Source: Telopea speciosissima
Taxonomy: Eukaryota > Streptophyta > Magnoliopsida > Proteales > Proteaceae
Direction of reading: 5' to 3'
Length of the DNA stretch: 64,000 nucleotides
Assembly (NCBI RefSeq): GCF_018873765.1
Contig: NC_057921.1
Coordinates: 68,437,557-68,501,556, forward strand
The translations under genes and the position numbers were made by a program. The stretch's first letter is position 1; every line of letters starts with the position of its first letter. Below, piece by piece: positions 1 through 11,419 of the stretch. The notes under the pieces were generated by a model, which made no database searches, was not told the DNA's origin, and saw only the letters and a list, made by a program, of their open reading frames with translations.

Positions 1-280
1 TCCATGTGGCAAATCGGGTTATACCACTGTTTCAAAAATCGAAATCAGATTGGTCGAACTCTCTAATTCAGATCGGAATAAACTGTGACCAATTTGATTC
101 TGAATGTTTCGGAGCAGCCGATTTTATGTTTTTTGGCACCAGATGACTTGGTTGTTTTTTATTTGTTTATTTGCAGGTCCGATTCTAAGATTTTTGTGAT
201 AGATTCGAAGCCATATCTAATCCGGAGAAACCGACTCGGCTCAGTTTCCGAGTTTAAAGTACCAGGGCTGTACCCATCCA
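1..280. other. Left-edge intergenic sequence
   Basis: No gene, RNA or element end is recognised here. The stretch is ordinary A/T-rich plant intergenic DNA running up to the target-site duplication of the first Mutator-like element. The 97-codon open frame in it has no recognisable domain and runs into the element. Confidence 0.4.
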
Positions 281-289
281 CCAATTTTG
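281..289. repeat. 9-bp target-site duplication, left copy
   Basis: CCAATTTTG, repeated exactly at 1729-1737 on the other side of the Mutator-like element. The length and perfect match support a MULE insertion. Confidence 0.85.
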
Positions 290-935
290 GGATTCAGATC
301 CTCTACTTCCAACTTCTTGGCAGCCATCGCGCTGCCACGCTCCCATGGTGTTCCACGTGTATATATAAGCACATCTAACGGTTCTTTTTTTGAAAATTTC
401 AAAACTTAAAATCTTTACATGGTTATCTCCACACCCAACCCCAACCGGTCCGGTTGATCAAATCAAACCAAGTCAAATGGGTCACAAAAAACAGTGAAGA
501 GAGAAACCGTTTTCAAACCCTCGTCTTCTTCCTCCCTCACCGTGCGCGATTGCCGCCACTCATCTGCCTCTGCGGTTCCTCTCCTGCTTTTGATTTCTAA
601 TTTCTGTTTGAATCCCTACGTTTTCAAGCAAGTTTCTCTTCTTTATCTGTTCCTTCCCCGAGTCTTTCCAATTCTGAAAACACAGTCTCACAATCACTGA
701 TCACCGTCTCACCTATTTATCCCCTCCAACTTGCACACACAGAGATTCGAAGTAGCAGCTATAAGGAGAATAGTCCCAGGTGAGCAACTTGGATTATCTC
801 AATGACTTCAACCCTTGCCAAAATCTTGAAATTCTCATCAAACAGTCTCCTTTGCCCACTCTCATCACTGTGCAACTAATGTATTGAATGGTTCTCCTAT
901 TAGTTCTCTGTCTCTGCAAGTTTCCAATTTCGTCT

Positions 936-969
<34 letters not shown>

Positions 970-1728
970 AGTTATACACTATTTCTTGAATCATGAAACA
1001 TTGGAAGTATTTTGGAATGGACAAGTTAGAATGTCTTTTGCCATGACAAAGTTTTAGGTTGCATTTAAGTAGTGTGGTCCTTTATATTCACTAGAGAGTG
1101 TTTCAGTGCGCGGAAACCAAAATTTGGATTCAAAAACTATTTTCCTAAAGAATTACAAGGCAAGCGACCTGCTGACATGTTGATAACTAATCAGTTGGGC
1201 CACACTCAGTTGCTTCAATGAGTTGATGAATTAACACGCCGTATTGAATTTTATTTTCGTGGTTTGAACACCCTTGCTTCTTTACTTGCATTTGGTTTTT
1301 GAGGTCCCAGTCTGAATTTGAAAACTATGTGAATTCCTTAATCAGTTTTGCGAGGCAATATGGCAAAACGTATTGGATCAGTGGCTTTATTTTAAACCTC
1401 AAAGTGAAGGGTTTTAATTGCTGATAAATGAGCCCCACAGAGAGAGGTCAGTGGCGGCGGTCGCGCACGATGAGGAGAGGAAGAAGACGAGGGTTTGAAA
1501 ACAGTTTTTCTCTTCACGGTTCCTCTCGATTTTTTGGAACCCATTTGATTTGGTTTGGTTTGATCAATGAACCGATTGAAATTGTTTGTGGAGATAACCA
1601 AGTAAAGATTTTAAAATTTAAAATTTTCTAAAAAATAACCGTTAGATGTGGATATATACACGTGGCACACCATGGGAGCATGGCAGCTCGATGGCTGCCA
1701 AGAATTTGGAAGTAGAGGATCTGAATCC
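290..1728. mobile_element. Mutator-like element (long-TIR, non-autonomous)
   Basis: The ends are inverted copies of one another for about 275-290 bp (roughly 290-570 against 1448-1728), starting GGATTCAGATCCTCTACTTC. Both sides are flanked by the same 9-bp word CCAATTTTG (281-289 and 1729-1737), the duplication length typical of Mutator/MULE elements. No transposase is present, so it is non-autonomous. The interior (about 570-1447) contains a 33-base T tract and short open frames but no domain I recognise. It could be captured gene sequence (5' UTR plus intron would look like this), but that is unproven. Both TIRs carry a TATATA run next to a CACGTG G-box. The right end lies about 300 bp before the PADRE gene start. 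Confidence 0.88.
1653..1666. promoter_or_regulatory. TATA run plus G-box in the MULE terminal repeat
   Basis: TATATA (1653-1658) is followed directly by CACGTGGC (1659-1666), a G-box/ABRE-type core bound by plant bZIP and bHLH factors. The matching pair occurs inverted in the left TIR near 355-367. MULE TIRs often carry promoters that read inward, and the order of the two motifs here suggests the same. The G-box itself is symmetric at its core and sits about 370 bp upstream of the PADRE start codon, so it could act on that gene. No expression evidence is available. Confidence 0.4.
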
Positions 1729-2029
1729 CCAATTTTGTGCATTTGACTGCCGACCGAAAAACTCTCAGCTAAAAGAAAAGGCAAGTTACTATGATTGAGA
1801 TTTCTTTGTCTATTGATTCTCTTCCTTTTGGTTTTCGTGGGTGAACGACAAACTTGGGTCGGTTTGGAAGCTTAAAAGAAGCATCGCGGCCGACGCCAAC
1901 GAATATCACTGCTCTCTTCCCCGGCCAATATTTCTCCAGCTCTGCACCAGAAGAAGAAAATTAAAGAAAGAAGGTTGGAGAAAGTAGAGGAGGAGGTGAA
2001 TGATAAGAAATTAAGAGAGGGATAGATAG

Positions 2030-2677
2030 ATGGGGAACTGTGTGTTTCAAGGGGTAGGGGAAGTAGAAGTAGAAGAGGTAATAAAAGTGGTGACATCAAA
2101 CGGTGGGATCATGGAGCTCTACGCACCTTTAACTGCCGAGTTCATCACCAGTGAATTCCCAGGCCACGGCATATTCCGAAGCCAATATCTCTTCTCGGAG
2201 CAGCCACTCCTCCACAACGAGGAGCTTCTAGTTGGAGAACTGTATTACCTTCTTCCCCTCAACACTAGCATCCATAGGAGAGCAATATTCACTGCTGGTA
2301 TCAGATCCACCTGCGTCTCCTCCTCCTCCTCCTCCTCCTCGTCCCTCGTTACACCCTATCGGATGTCATTCGACAGCCAAGGAATCCTAAAGAGGTCCGA
2401 GAGCGAGGTTCTGTCGAGACAACAATACAACAACAACAACAACAACAACAACAACTACAACACAGGAGTGTGGAAGGTGAAGCTGGTGATAAGCCCAGAA
2501 CAGCTGGCGGAGATATTGTCCCAAGAGACACGCACGGAGGCGTTGATTGAGAGTGTCAGGACGGTGGCCAAGTGCGGGAATGGAGCAATCGCATCTGCAG
2601 CTAATTCTGATCAGTGGAGCATCTCCAGCAGTTGGAAGGCTTCCTCCTCCGACAGGCATGGCCTCTTTGATTTCTAG
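2030..2677 (+). CDS. DUF4228/PADRE-domain protein
   Basis: Single-exon 215-residue protein starting MGNC, a context for N-terminal myristoylation at Gly2 with palmitoylation at Cys4, so it probably sits at a membrane. The order is typical of the plant DUF4228 (PADRE) family. The N-terminal block reads KVVTSNGGIMELYAPLTAEF with a following SEFPGHGIF segment, then GELYYLLPLN. A variable middle carries a serine run (about residues 95-104) and an asparagine run from CAA/AAC repeats (about 133-143). The conserved C-terminal block VWKVKLVISPEQLAEILSQ follows. PADRE proteins are known from stress- and pathogen-responsive expression, but their biochemical role is undefined. The first ATG of the frame fits family N-termini. 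Serine and asparagine tract lengths may be polymorphic. The upstream neighbour is a MULE rather than a gene. Confidence 0.9.
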   Translation: MGNCVFQGVGEVEVEEVIKVVTSNGGIMELYAPLTAEFITSEFPGHGIFRSQYLFSEQPLLHNEELLVGELYYLLPLNTSIHRRAIFTAGIRSTCVSSSSSSSSSLVTPYRMSFDSQGILKRSESEVLSRQQYNNNNNNNNNYNTGVWKVKLVISPEQLAEILSQETRTEALIESVRTVAKCGNGAIASAANSDQWSISSSWKASSSDRHGLFDF

Positions 2678-4660
2678 CTAGCTACCTACCTACCTACCTA
2701 AATTAATCTCTTCGATCAATCCCCAAATCTAACAAAACTCTCCCTCCCAAGTCCCAACCTCCAACCCCCAACCCCCTACCCCAGGTCTAGCTCTCTCTTG
2801 GTCATGAGTATTTCAATTCCTTTCTCTTTCAGTCTTGCGTACGTTCTCTCCCCTGCTATCTTCTTCTCTTCTACCTCATCTCTTCCTCTTTATTCTTTTC
2901 CCCAACTTGTAAGTATATAAGTATTTTCAAGGCTGATTTTCCGAGTAATTTTTTACGGCAGTGGTAATAGCGCGCAGTGTGGTATGGTATGTATTAATGT
3001 AGAGTAGTGTACAATGGAGGGAGGGTATCCGATCGATTGTACGTAGAAAGGAACCATTAATTACTTAGGCAATCTTAATTAATTTGTTAATGAGTAGGTG
3101 GAGATGCAATGGAGGTAGGTAGAACGAACATACTTCGTGATAATCTTGTCACATAGAAGCACATCATCCACGCGTGATGCAAACTCCTGCTGACTGCTGA
3201 GACCAAAGATACCTTAATTTGTTGGGCTAAATCTGAGTTTCAAGGAAAAAGTGAGATTGGGCACTACAATACTACACCTTATTGAGCAGTCCAGCATCAA
3301 CTAAATTAAGAGACATTTGGCCCATCCCAACCAGCATTTCTGGTGGGCTTGGTGGACAAATAACGGCAAAGTCTAGTTGTACGTAGTATTTGAAGCTGGA
3401 AGGAAGGTACATGCTTTGCTGAGAATACATTCACAAGCACGCACATATATAAGAACGTACATCTGCATCCCGATCAACACAAAATTAAGAAAAAAACAAA
3501 TAAAAAGACTAGAGCCGCAACCCAACAAACAAATAAAAGAAAAAAATAATCCAAGCTAGTGGGAACAAAATAGAGGGAGAGGGGAGACTATGAGATGGGG
3601 CAAAACTGCATTTGAGATATCCTAACCTGAAATGATAAGCCGGTTCCTTGGGGTATCTCAATAAAAAAAGAGGAGAGAAACGATCTTGTATCAAACAACA
3701 TCAAAGGAGATGGAAGTCCGAATTTGATGAAGCATGCATGCGAGAGGAAGTAGACCAATGTCTTTTGTTTTGTTTTGTTCCCAACAAATATTATAGAACC
3801 CACGTCCGCTCTCTATCAAATGACCTAATTAATGTGCCTAGGGGGGGGGGGGAGGGGGGGGGGACGGCCAATTGGCAAGGACAGATTCCCAAATCTCCTT
3901 TGAGAATTGGAAAGAAAAGAAAAGAAAAGAAAAGAAACTTGGGTATAGAGAGTGGGTAATTAATGCTCTCGATCCATGTGATGAAACTGCAGAGAGGAAG
4001 ATATCCCTTAAATCAAACCACTTTAGCTCAAGGGACCAAAGGCATGTCGAGATCTCATCAGATTTCAAGCTGATCGAGAAGAGAATCTAAATCGAAGGTC
4101 AAACATTCCAATGACAAGATCACAAGTGACTCTGGGCCATCTAGGGATACTTTGCTGTTCGATCCACACTTCCATGACGGAAGGGAAGATAGAAGGATAT
4201 TCGAATCCCATCTGTCATCTCTTAGGATAGAAGAGACATTAGCCATTTGATCTGATCCGGCATCATATCTAATCTGATCTCCATAATGAGTATAGAGAAC
4301 ACTTTGGGATACCAAGAGTCTAATCAACGAAGGATGTCTTCCCGGTCATCGATACGATACTGAGTCATGATAGAATCCAAAACAAAGAATCTAATATGAA
4401 GAATTTTCCTGCTTCCATAGCACGATCATGCATGGATGTGGCTTACACGCGGACAAGAAAATCCTAATTGCCGAAGAGCACACGTCTCACTTGTTGCTCC
4501 CTTAACTGGTTTAACCATCTCTAGGGAGCACCAATTTTGAGAGGAGGGAGGTGCTACAGCGGGGCCCAATTGAAAGAGTCAACCCACATATTCAAAAGGA
4601 GATGACTCAAACCACAGTGGACTTATTGCATGACCAAGAGGAGTGACGAGAGCGCGTAAT
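2678..4660. other. Intergenic region with homopolymer tracts
   Basis: This holds the probable 3' UTR of the PADRE gene (pyrimidine-rich, with CTAC repeats at about 2680-2700) and then A/T-rich DNA. A near-pure G tract lies at 3841-3862 and AAAGA repeats follow at about 3912-3936. A denser stretch at about 4090-4440 has a more genic composition, but I could not match it to any family. No gene is supported. Confidence 0.4.
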
Positions 4661-5024
4661 TAAGGGTATGTATGGTAACCTTCTAAAAAATGGATTCTGG
4701 TGTTTTTCCTGATTCTGAGGGCAGAATTGAAACAGTTTATGTATGGGTTGTCCGGTTCATTTTTGTGATTTTTTGAAACGAACCGGGTGATAAAATGGAT
4801 TCTGGCAAGGTTTTGAGAAACACCAAAATGGTGTTTCTCATATTGGAGAATCGATTCTACGAATTTTCGGTGAAACGCGTTCTGCTTAAGTTACGAGGGG
4901 CATTCGATGGTATTTACCATCTCTTCGTTGACAGACAAGAGCGGCCTCCTTCTTGCGACCTCCACATCTTGCGACCTCCATTGACGACGGTTCTCGGCTC
5001 TCTTTCACTCTCAATCGGTGAAGG

Positions 5025-5078
<54 letters not shown>

Positions 5079-6628
5079 CGTCATTCTGCAACTTGTTAAA
5101 AGATTTTTCCTTGGGTAGTTGACCTTGCTTTGTGATTTGTACCATGCTTGTTTTCCAAGTAAGTGTGACTGAGTATGTGTGTATGTGTATGTGTATTTTT
5201 AAGCAATGACCTCAAATATCCTACTTTATGGTATTGTTTTGCGCTTTCTGCGTCTTCATACTTTATGTTTGCTTCTCTTTTTTTGTTCTGTTATCTCGTT
5301 CATTCTTTTTACCTAAAAAAATGAAATAATCTCGTTCATCCTCATTAGTTGGCCCTATTGCTAGAATGGCCTGTATAATCTAAAACTCAAAAACACCGAT
5401 GCTTGGAACTAAAATAGATATAGATTTTAGGTTCTTCTAACATCAATCTCGATCTGGTCAAGAGCTAAAACTACAGAACGTAGTGTATGCATTAGTGAGT
5501 ACATCTATAATTTTTATGGAATTAAATAATAATGGTCCAAATCTGCATTTGCTTAATTGGAATTAAATAATAATGGCCCAAATATATTTGATGATTCTCG
5601 TGATCTAATCTTTTCGTTTTAAATTACTTGATTTCATTCAACTCATTTTTGCCAATTTGATTCATAATCTCTCCGAAAATCCCAGTTCCTCCCATGAATG
5701 AACAGATTCTGTTTGCCCGTCTCGATCAATGAACGATGGTAATGCCATGGTTGTCCACCTAATCTTTGGAGTGTTATCATGCACTAGAAATTTGCTTCAT
5801 TTATATATTTCCAAATATATATATAGGTTATTGGTGGACTTTTATTAATGTTGAAGGAAATGGAAGTGGCAGGCCTTCCTCATTAAGAATTGAAGATTAG
5901 AAGTATCATCTTAGTTTTAAGTGAAAAACTATAAACGGAGGGAAAAGAGGTAATATAATCTAATTTTTATATATTTTCATATTCCCTCAAATTGGTGGGA
6001 GTTATTGCTATTGACATTGTGTTGATTTTTCTGCCTCTGTTCACGATCGAGAGGTTGAAGATAACCTCCTCTCATTGTTTAACTAAAATCCCCATTAATC
6101 CAACTTCCCATATTTACCTGATTCTACTTCATTCCATTCCTTCTCCATCTTTTATTACTCTCTAGAAATAACTTCCCTTAATACATTCCTTCCAAACCAT
6201 AAACCTTATTCTTCTTTGTTTGTTGGTCTTGGAATTTAGAGTATTTACAGGATTGCTATTACATCTTTGAATTGAGGTATTTACTATTTCCATCTGGGGT
6301 ATTTTTGCTACTAATGTGAGAACAATGAGAAATAAAATAAACCTCACTCTGAGATTCTCAGTTAGCTATAAACATGTAACAAACAAATTCCCACAAATGT
6401 CTATGGTTTTTTGTCAAGTCACATGCTTATGAGTTGCACACCATGAACTTTAGGCATGGAAAAGGGGGTTATCTATCATTCATGCCATGTTATTCTAGAG
6501 TTCTATAATCACTCAATCCCCACAAGCATTTAGAGCTCTTCTTACATGTTGATTGTTGAATGCACATTTCTTTTGAAAATATGCTGATTTTTTTCTTCTT
6601 ATTTGTTTAGATTTGAAAGCAATAAAAA

Positions 6629-7601
6629 ATGTCCAATTCACAAGGTGTCACTGAGAATGCTAGGTGGACCCAAGAAAATGTCAACCTTTTTGTTGAGTTA
6701 ATGGTAGGAGAGGTTAGGAAGGGGAATAGGACTACTCAAACCTTTAACAAAGCAGGTTGGAGAAACATTTCGAATGAATACAAAGCAAAAACTGGTATAT
6801 CTTATACTATGCTCCAGTTGAGGAATAAAATGGCAAAACTGAGGCAGGAATATAGCAGTTTCAAAAAGTTGATGGATACAACTGGATTTGGGTGGAATAG
6901 CTTGACACGAACTTGCACAGTCGATGATGAATCTATATGGGAAACACACATACAGGTTAGCTTATAATTTTTTAGAAAATTTTGTTAAAGGGGAAAGAAG
7001 AGTACTATGAGAATTACTGATTGTTGGTGTTTTTGTATGTCAGGCAAATCCTAAATGGGCAAAGTTCAAGAAGGATGGTCTTCCACAATGGCCTGAACTG
7101 TGCATTATATTTGGAGACACTTATGCAAGTGGTGATGGGAATGTAGGTAGTCGTAATGCTGTGTCATCAAATGTTGACTCAAGGAGCATGGAGAATATGG
7201 ATGAGGAGATTGGGGAATCTAGTGATGCTGAGGAAGTCGATCCATTTGTAGACTCTGAACCTGAAGCTACCCCCATACATACACCAACCCATTATCATAA
7301 TAGGACTCCAAATACAAAGAGAAAAAGAAGGGGAAACTCTGATTTATCAATGGCTTCCAAGGCCATTCAAGTGATGGTCAAATCAAGGTTGGAGAGAGAT
7401 GCTAGTTTGTCTACCACATCCAGGAATACTGAAATGCAATTTAGCATTGCTAGGGCCTTAGAGGTACTAGAGACAGTCAACAATGTAGATGAAGAATTAT
7501 ATGAGAAGGCAGCTGTCAAGATAATGGCAGACCCGCAATGGAGAGAGGCTTTCATTTCATGCCCTGCACACCACAAGATCATATTTCTTAGACTTCTTTA
7601 A
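6629..7601 (+). CDS. Harbinger Myb/SANT-like DNA-binding protein
   Basis: Two exons, 6629-6955 and 7044-7601, joined by a clean GT-AG intron, give about 294 residues. The N-terminal half is a Myb/SANT-like (Myb_DNA-bind_3 type) domain. It opens at RWTQENVNLFVELMVGEVRK and continues through the helix GWRNISNEYKAKTG and the LRNKMAKLRQEY segment. The C-terminal part has an acidic stretch (SSDAEEVDPFVDSE), a basic cluster KRKRRG that could be a nuclear-localisation signal, and a helical tail. In PIF/Harbinger elements this second protein binds the terminal repeats and is needed for transposition alongside the transposase. No lesion is seen in it. Similar proteins exist as domesticated host genes, but the position inside matching TIRs makes this a transposon gene. 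Confidence 0.88.
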
Positions 7602-7823
7602 TCATTGATATCATGTTCCTTTTTTAATGGTGGATGACTGTAATGGTACAATTTAATTCTGTTGGATGTTTTTAATGGTGGATGATTGTAATCATATATG
7701 TTGGATGTTTGCTATAATTTCTATATGCTTGATGATTTTCTTATTTGAGAATGTATGCCTATTTTTTCCTTCATTAGATTCTAATATTTTATTAATTGAT
7801 CATATTTTACATGACACTCTAGG

Positions 7824-9250
7824 ATGTCTGGTTCAAACTTGGAAGAACTAGATAGGGAAGAAACTGAAGAAGATTTGGTTATGTGTATGACTCTACTTAT
7901 GTATGCACAAGAGAGTTCACTACACACTAGAGAGCCCATTCGTGATAGTGCACTAACAGGCCCAGAACGTGTACGTGAGGTCTTGGAAGGTCATGTAGAT
8001 AGGTGTTATGAACAATACAAAATGGAACGACATGTCTTCTTCAACCTCTGTACGCTAATGCGGGAGCAAGGATGGTTGGAAGATAGTCGATATGTTAGAG
8101 TTGACGAGCAGCTAGCAATGTTCATAACTATGGTTGGTCGAAACCAGCGGGTAAGAGATATAGCTGAACATTTTCAGCATTCACCAGAGACCATTGGTAG
8201 GCATTTTAATACAGTACTGGAGGCTTTCCTCAAGTTAGGGGAAGTTAACATAAGACCACCACCATTTGATAAGATTGCCCCAGAAATTAAGAATGATCCC
8301 AAAAAGTATCTTTTTTTCAAGGTAAAAACAATTTGAATGAAAATTTTTACATACATATTACCATTATTTATTTTACTATGATACGTTTTTAATTCAGTGC
8401 ATATGATGGATTGTATTAGGATTGTATTGGTGCTATCGATGGAACTCATATAGATGCACGTGTTCCTCTATACAAACAAATACCTTATAGAGGGAGAAAG
8501 GGACAAACAACACAGAACGTCATGTGTGCGTGTTCACATGACATGAAATTCACTTTTGTGAATAGTGGCTGGGAGGGATCCGCAAATGATTGTCGAGTAT
8601 TTGCAACGGCACTCGTAGATCCAACCTTACACTTTCCTCATCCTCCTCCAGGTAAATACAAAGCCGTTATCATTTAGTAATATTCAGTTGATAGCATTAT
8701 CACAATATATATTTTTTTTTATAAAAAACATTATCAAAATATTATATTGATATAATCTTTCACCAATTATATTGTAGGCAAATATTACGTAGTAGATTCT
8801 GGATATCCATCTACTACAGGGTTTTTAACACCATTCAAGGGACAACGGTATCATCTCTGAGATTTCGAGTCAAGAAGAGCGCAGAATGCTAAAGAACTTT
8901 TCAACCAAAGGCATTCGAGTGTTAGGAATGTTATCGAGCGCAGTTTTGCTTCATTGAAACAACGGTTTCCTATACTAAGCAAAATGTCATGTTTTCCTCT
9001 TTCGACCCAAAGTCGTATCGTCATTGCATGTTGTGCCCTACACAACTTCATTCGGGATGAACAAAAAGCTGACACAAATTTTCCGTGGTTTGGAGATGAT
9101 AACAATTTAGAGAGACCCCCTGATGATGATTTCATCCCACCTGAGTATGGTAATTCTAGCCAACGAAATAGGGCAAGAGAGATGGATGAATTTCGGAAGT
9201 ACATTGCAAACGAGTTGGCTTTATCAAGAAACATGGCTCCAATTGAATGA
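7824..9250 (+). pseudogene. Harbinger DDE transposase with one premature stop
   Basis: Three exons (7824-8321, 8420-8651, 8778-9250) with GT-AG introns give a frame of about 400 codons. The first exon has the helix-turn-helix region found in plant PIF transposases (RVRDIAEHFQHSPETIGRHF). The catalytic core (DDE_Tnp_4) follows. The first Asp is in GAIDGTH, the second in VVDSGYP, and the Glu in NVIERSF, followed by ALHNFIR near the C-terminus. An in-frame TGA at 8858-8860 (codon 271) lies between the second Asp and the Glu, so the translated product would lack the third catalytic residue. Everything after it remains open to the natural stop. A CGA-to-TGA change is the likely origin, since relatives usually have Arg there. 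Confidence 0.88.
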
Positions 9251-9587
9251 AAATTAATCAATACTTTTTTTGATGTGTAAGAACATTATGTTTAGTATTG
9301 GAATTATTTTGGACATGTTGAAATTAGTGATATTTTCTCATTCATTTGTACTATGAAAATTGGGCTTAGGGATGAGATTTTATGTAATTTGATAGAATTA
9401 GAAAAGAAAACTGTTTCCATTAAAATGGCAATTCATACATGTTTCTGTTTCTCTGAATAGCAGAATCAATTTTTTACCATACAACATTTGTTGGTACAGA
9501 ATTACTCCAAAAATTTAGAAACAAAAAAAATTGATTCTGGGTCAGAATCAATTTTTTGAATCAGAATGCTTACCATACATACCCTAA

Positions 9588-10010
9588 TAGTCCACATCGT
9601 GTCTTTATTGAGAGGGCGAGAATAAAGCCAATCTACCAAGATAGAGTTTACCCTTGGAGCAATTTTTGAAACAAGTTTCTTGGGAGAGGCTAATTTTACC
9701 TCCTTCGTTCTTCTCAGACTGAGGCCAATCTCTTTCGAAAGGCAAATGGATTTCCAACTACAAGGATGTAAGAACTTATTGCCTTTCCAAAGGAAGGACA
9801 TACATGAAGTTAAGGATTCAATCTTTCTAATGGTGCTGCCGGGAACCCCGAAAGCAGACAAAGGTGAGCAAAAAGCTTTGAAGAGATTTGGGGTAGCCTC
9901 AAATAGGTGATAGGTCGGGAGTCTCTCAAAAGAAAGGCCCAAGATATCTCTAAGCTTGTCCTTATCATCATTAGTGACTCTAGTGATGAAGATCAAAGAT
10001 TTCTAGACAT
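9588..10010 (-). mobile_element. LINE fragment (reverse-transcriptase C-terminal region)
   Basis: On the minus strand an open frame reads LRDILGLSFERLPTYHLF, then LWKGNKFLHPCSWKSICLSK and a LRRTKEVKLASPKKLV segment. This is the order seen after the palm domain in plant L1-type reverse transcriptases, where a (F)LW-WKxICLPKxxGGLGxRR block is usual. The glycine-rich part is degraded. The fragment abuts the right end of the Harbinger element. No poly(A) tail or target duplication was found, so its limits are approximate. Confidence 0.6.
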
Positions 10011-10214
10011 CCCCGGGAAAAAGCTTTTAAATCCTCTATAGACAAGACCCTTAGTATGCATAAATAACATGCCAATGTAAAAGTTCTCATTATTGTGAGA
10101 GAAAGATTGGCCGGGATAAATAGGTAATTAGAATTAAAATTTACATAATTGTGAGAGAAAGATTGGCTGAGAGAAATATGTAAATAGAATTAAAAGGAGA
10201 GAGAGAGAGAGAGA

Positions 10215-10985
10215 GAGTAGTCAAACCTGGTAAACATAGTTTTTCGACTCAACTTGTTCTTGTCAAAGCCTGGTGACTAGAGCGAGTCAAACCTGGTTAG
10301 GAGGAGTCATGTTTTTTTTTTTTTTTCTTTTTTTAATTATCTTATTTCTTCTCCAACTCCAAATGAAGGAGTGAGACTGTAGTTGCTTCGCATGTGAGAA
10401 GAAAAAAAGGGTTAATATTGAAGAAGTCGAATTTTTTTTAAGGATTTGTTTAGTTTGTAGACCAAGCTTATGGTCTATGAATAGTATTTGGCATAATAAA
10501 AAAAAATCAGATATGGTAAATTTCACATGACTTGAGTAAAAACACCGAGCCAATGAAAACTTGGACTAACTCAGACCTAGTTTGGTTAATTTCTTAAACC
10601 TGGTTGAATTTTCATGACTCATGATTAAATTTTATGTTTTTTTTTTACTTGACTCGGATGAGATATATAGCTTGATTGACTGATCCGGGGATGGATGGAC
10701 TACGTTACCAGGCCGAAATCAATAAAGGTGCGAAAGCCGCCTCTCTCCTATGTTCAAATCAAGAGAATGAAATGAAACAATCCTTCGGAAGAAAGCTCAG
10801 GGCCCGATCAAGCTGGTGGGTGTTGAGGCTACCTCAAAATATCACCCTGCACGTGGTATGATCTAGCGTCTCTACCTCGTGATATGTCCTTATCGCCCAG
10901 GATAAGCAGGAGTACCTGGCATATGCAACAACTGGTCTACCATGGCGGATTGGTGAACTCAAAACCTAATTTTCCAACTATGTGA
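10215..10985. repeat. Dispersed repeat family R1, copy 1, with an insertion
   Basis: The sequence around 10235-10310 (GAGTCAAACCTGGTTAG) and 10430-10640 (GGTCTATGAATAGTAT, CTCAGACCTAG) matches the order of 26825-27465. The last part of the copy resumes near 10950 (CAAAACCTAATTTTCCAA). About 300 bp (roughly 10660-10945) absent from copy 2 lies between and is not recognised. It is probably a degraded non-autonomous element, but no end repeats are clear. Confidence 0.5.
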
Positions 10986-11410
10986 AACATGAGATTATTT
11001 GATTTGATTTTCCTTTTTCATATGATAAATTTGCATCCTTTAGATCTTTCAAAATCAAGTTGTAGACTTGTAGTAAATCAATGTGTCATTTGTGGTAAGA
11101 AGAAATAATAATAAGGTTGCCAATAAAGTTTTATCTTTTGTCACATCTAAAGAAGGATGTATATGTATTTGTGACAGATTTCTTATGTGGTTGGTAACCA
11201 TTTAAAAGTGCAATACCGATCACACCTACAATAAGAAAATAAAGGAAAATTTTCAAACTAAATATTAACCTACCACATTGAAGTACCTGGTTGGGTTAAT
11301 GTGATAGAGGATTAGGTAACTTGGTAAGTGACATGGTTCTGTACTTCTGTGGTTCTCTTTTACAAATGGGAATGCATAAGAAGCGTTGCCGAGTACCGTT
11401 ATATAATAAT
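10986..11410. other. Intergenic A/T-rich DNA
   Basis: I see nothing that supports a gene, RNA or element. Only short AT-rich runs are present. Confidence 0.35.
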
Positions 11411-11419
11411 GAGCGACAC

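Larger units (their letters stand above)
4664..9584 (+). mobile_element. PIF/Harbinger transposon, nearly intact
   Basis: The terminal inverted repeats are GGGTATGTATGGTAA at 4664 and its complement ending at 9584. Both are flanked by TAA (4661-4663 and 9585-9587), the 3-bp target duplication (TTA/TAA) of PIF/Harbinger. The 4.9-kb body has the two genes of an autonomous element in tandem on the plus strand: a Myb/SANT-like DNA-binding protein and a DDE transposase. About 2 kb of non-coding sequence precedes the first gene and includes a (CT)n run at 5027-5075. A single in-frame stop in the transposase is the only obvious lesion, so it is a recent arrival or recently lost its activity. Confidence 0.93.

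Noticed and set aside
4090-4440. Possible organellar insertion or gene remnant
   Set aside because: The composition looks different from its neighbours, but I could not match it to any organellar or nuclear gene.
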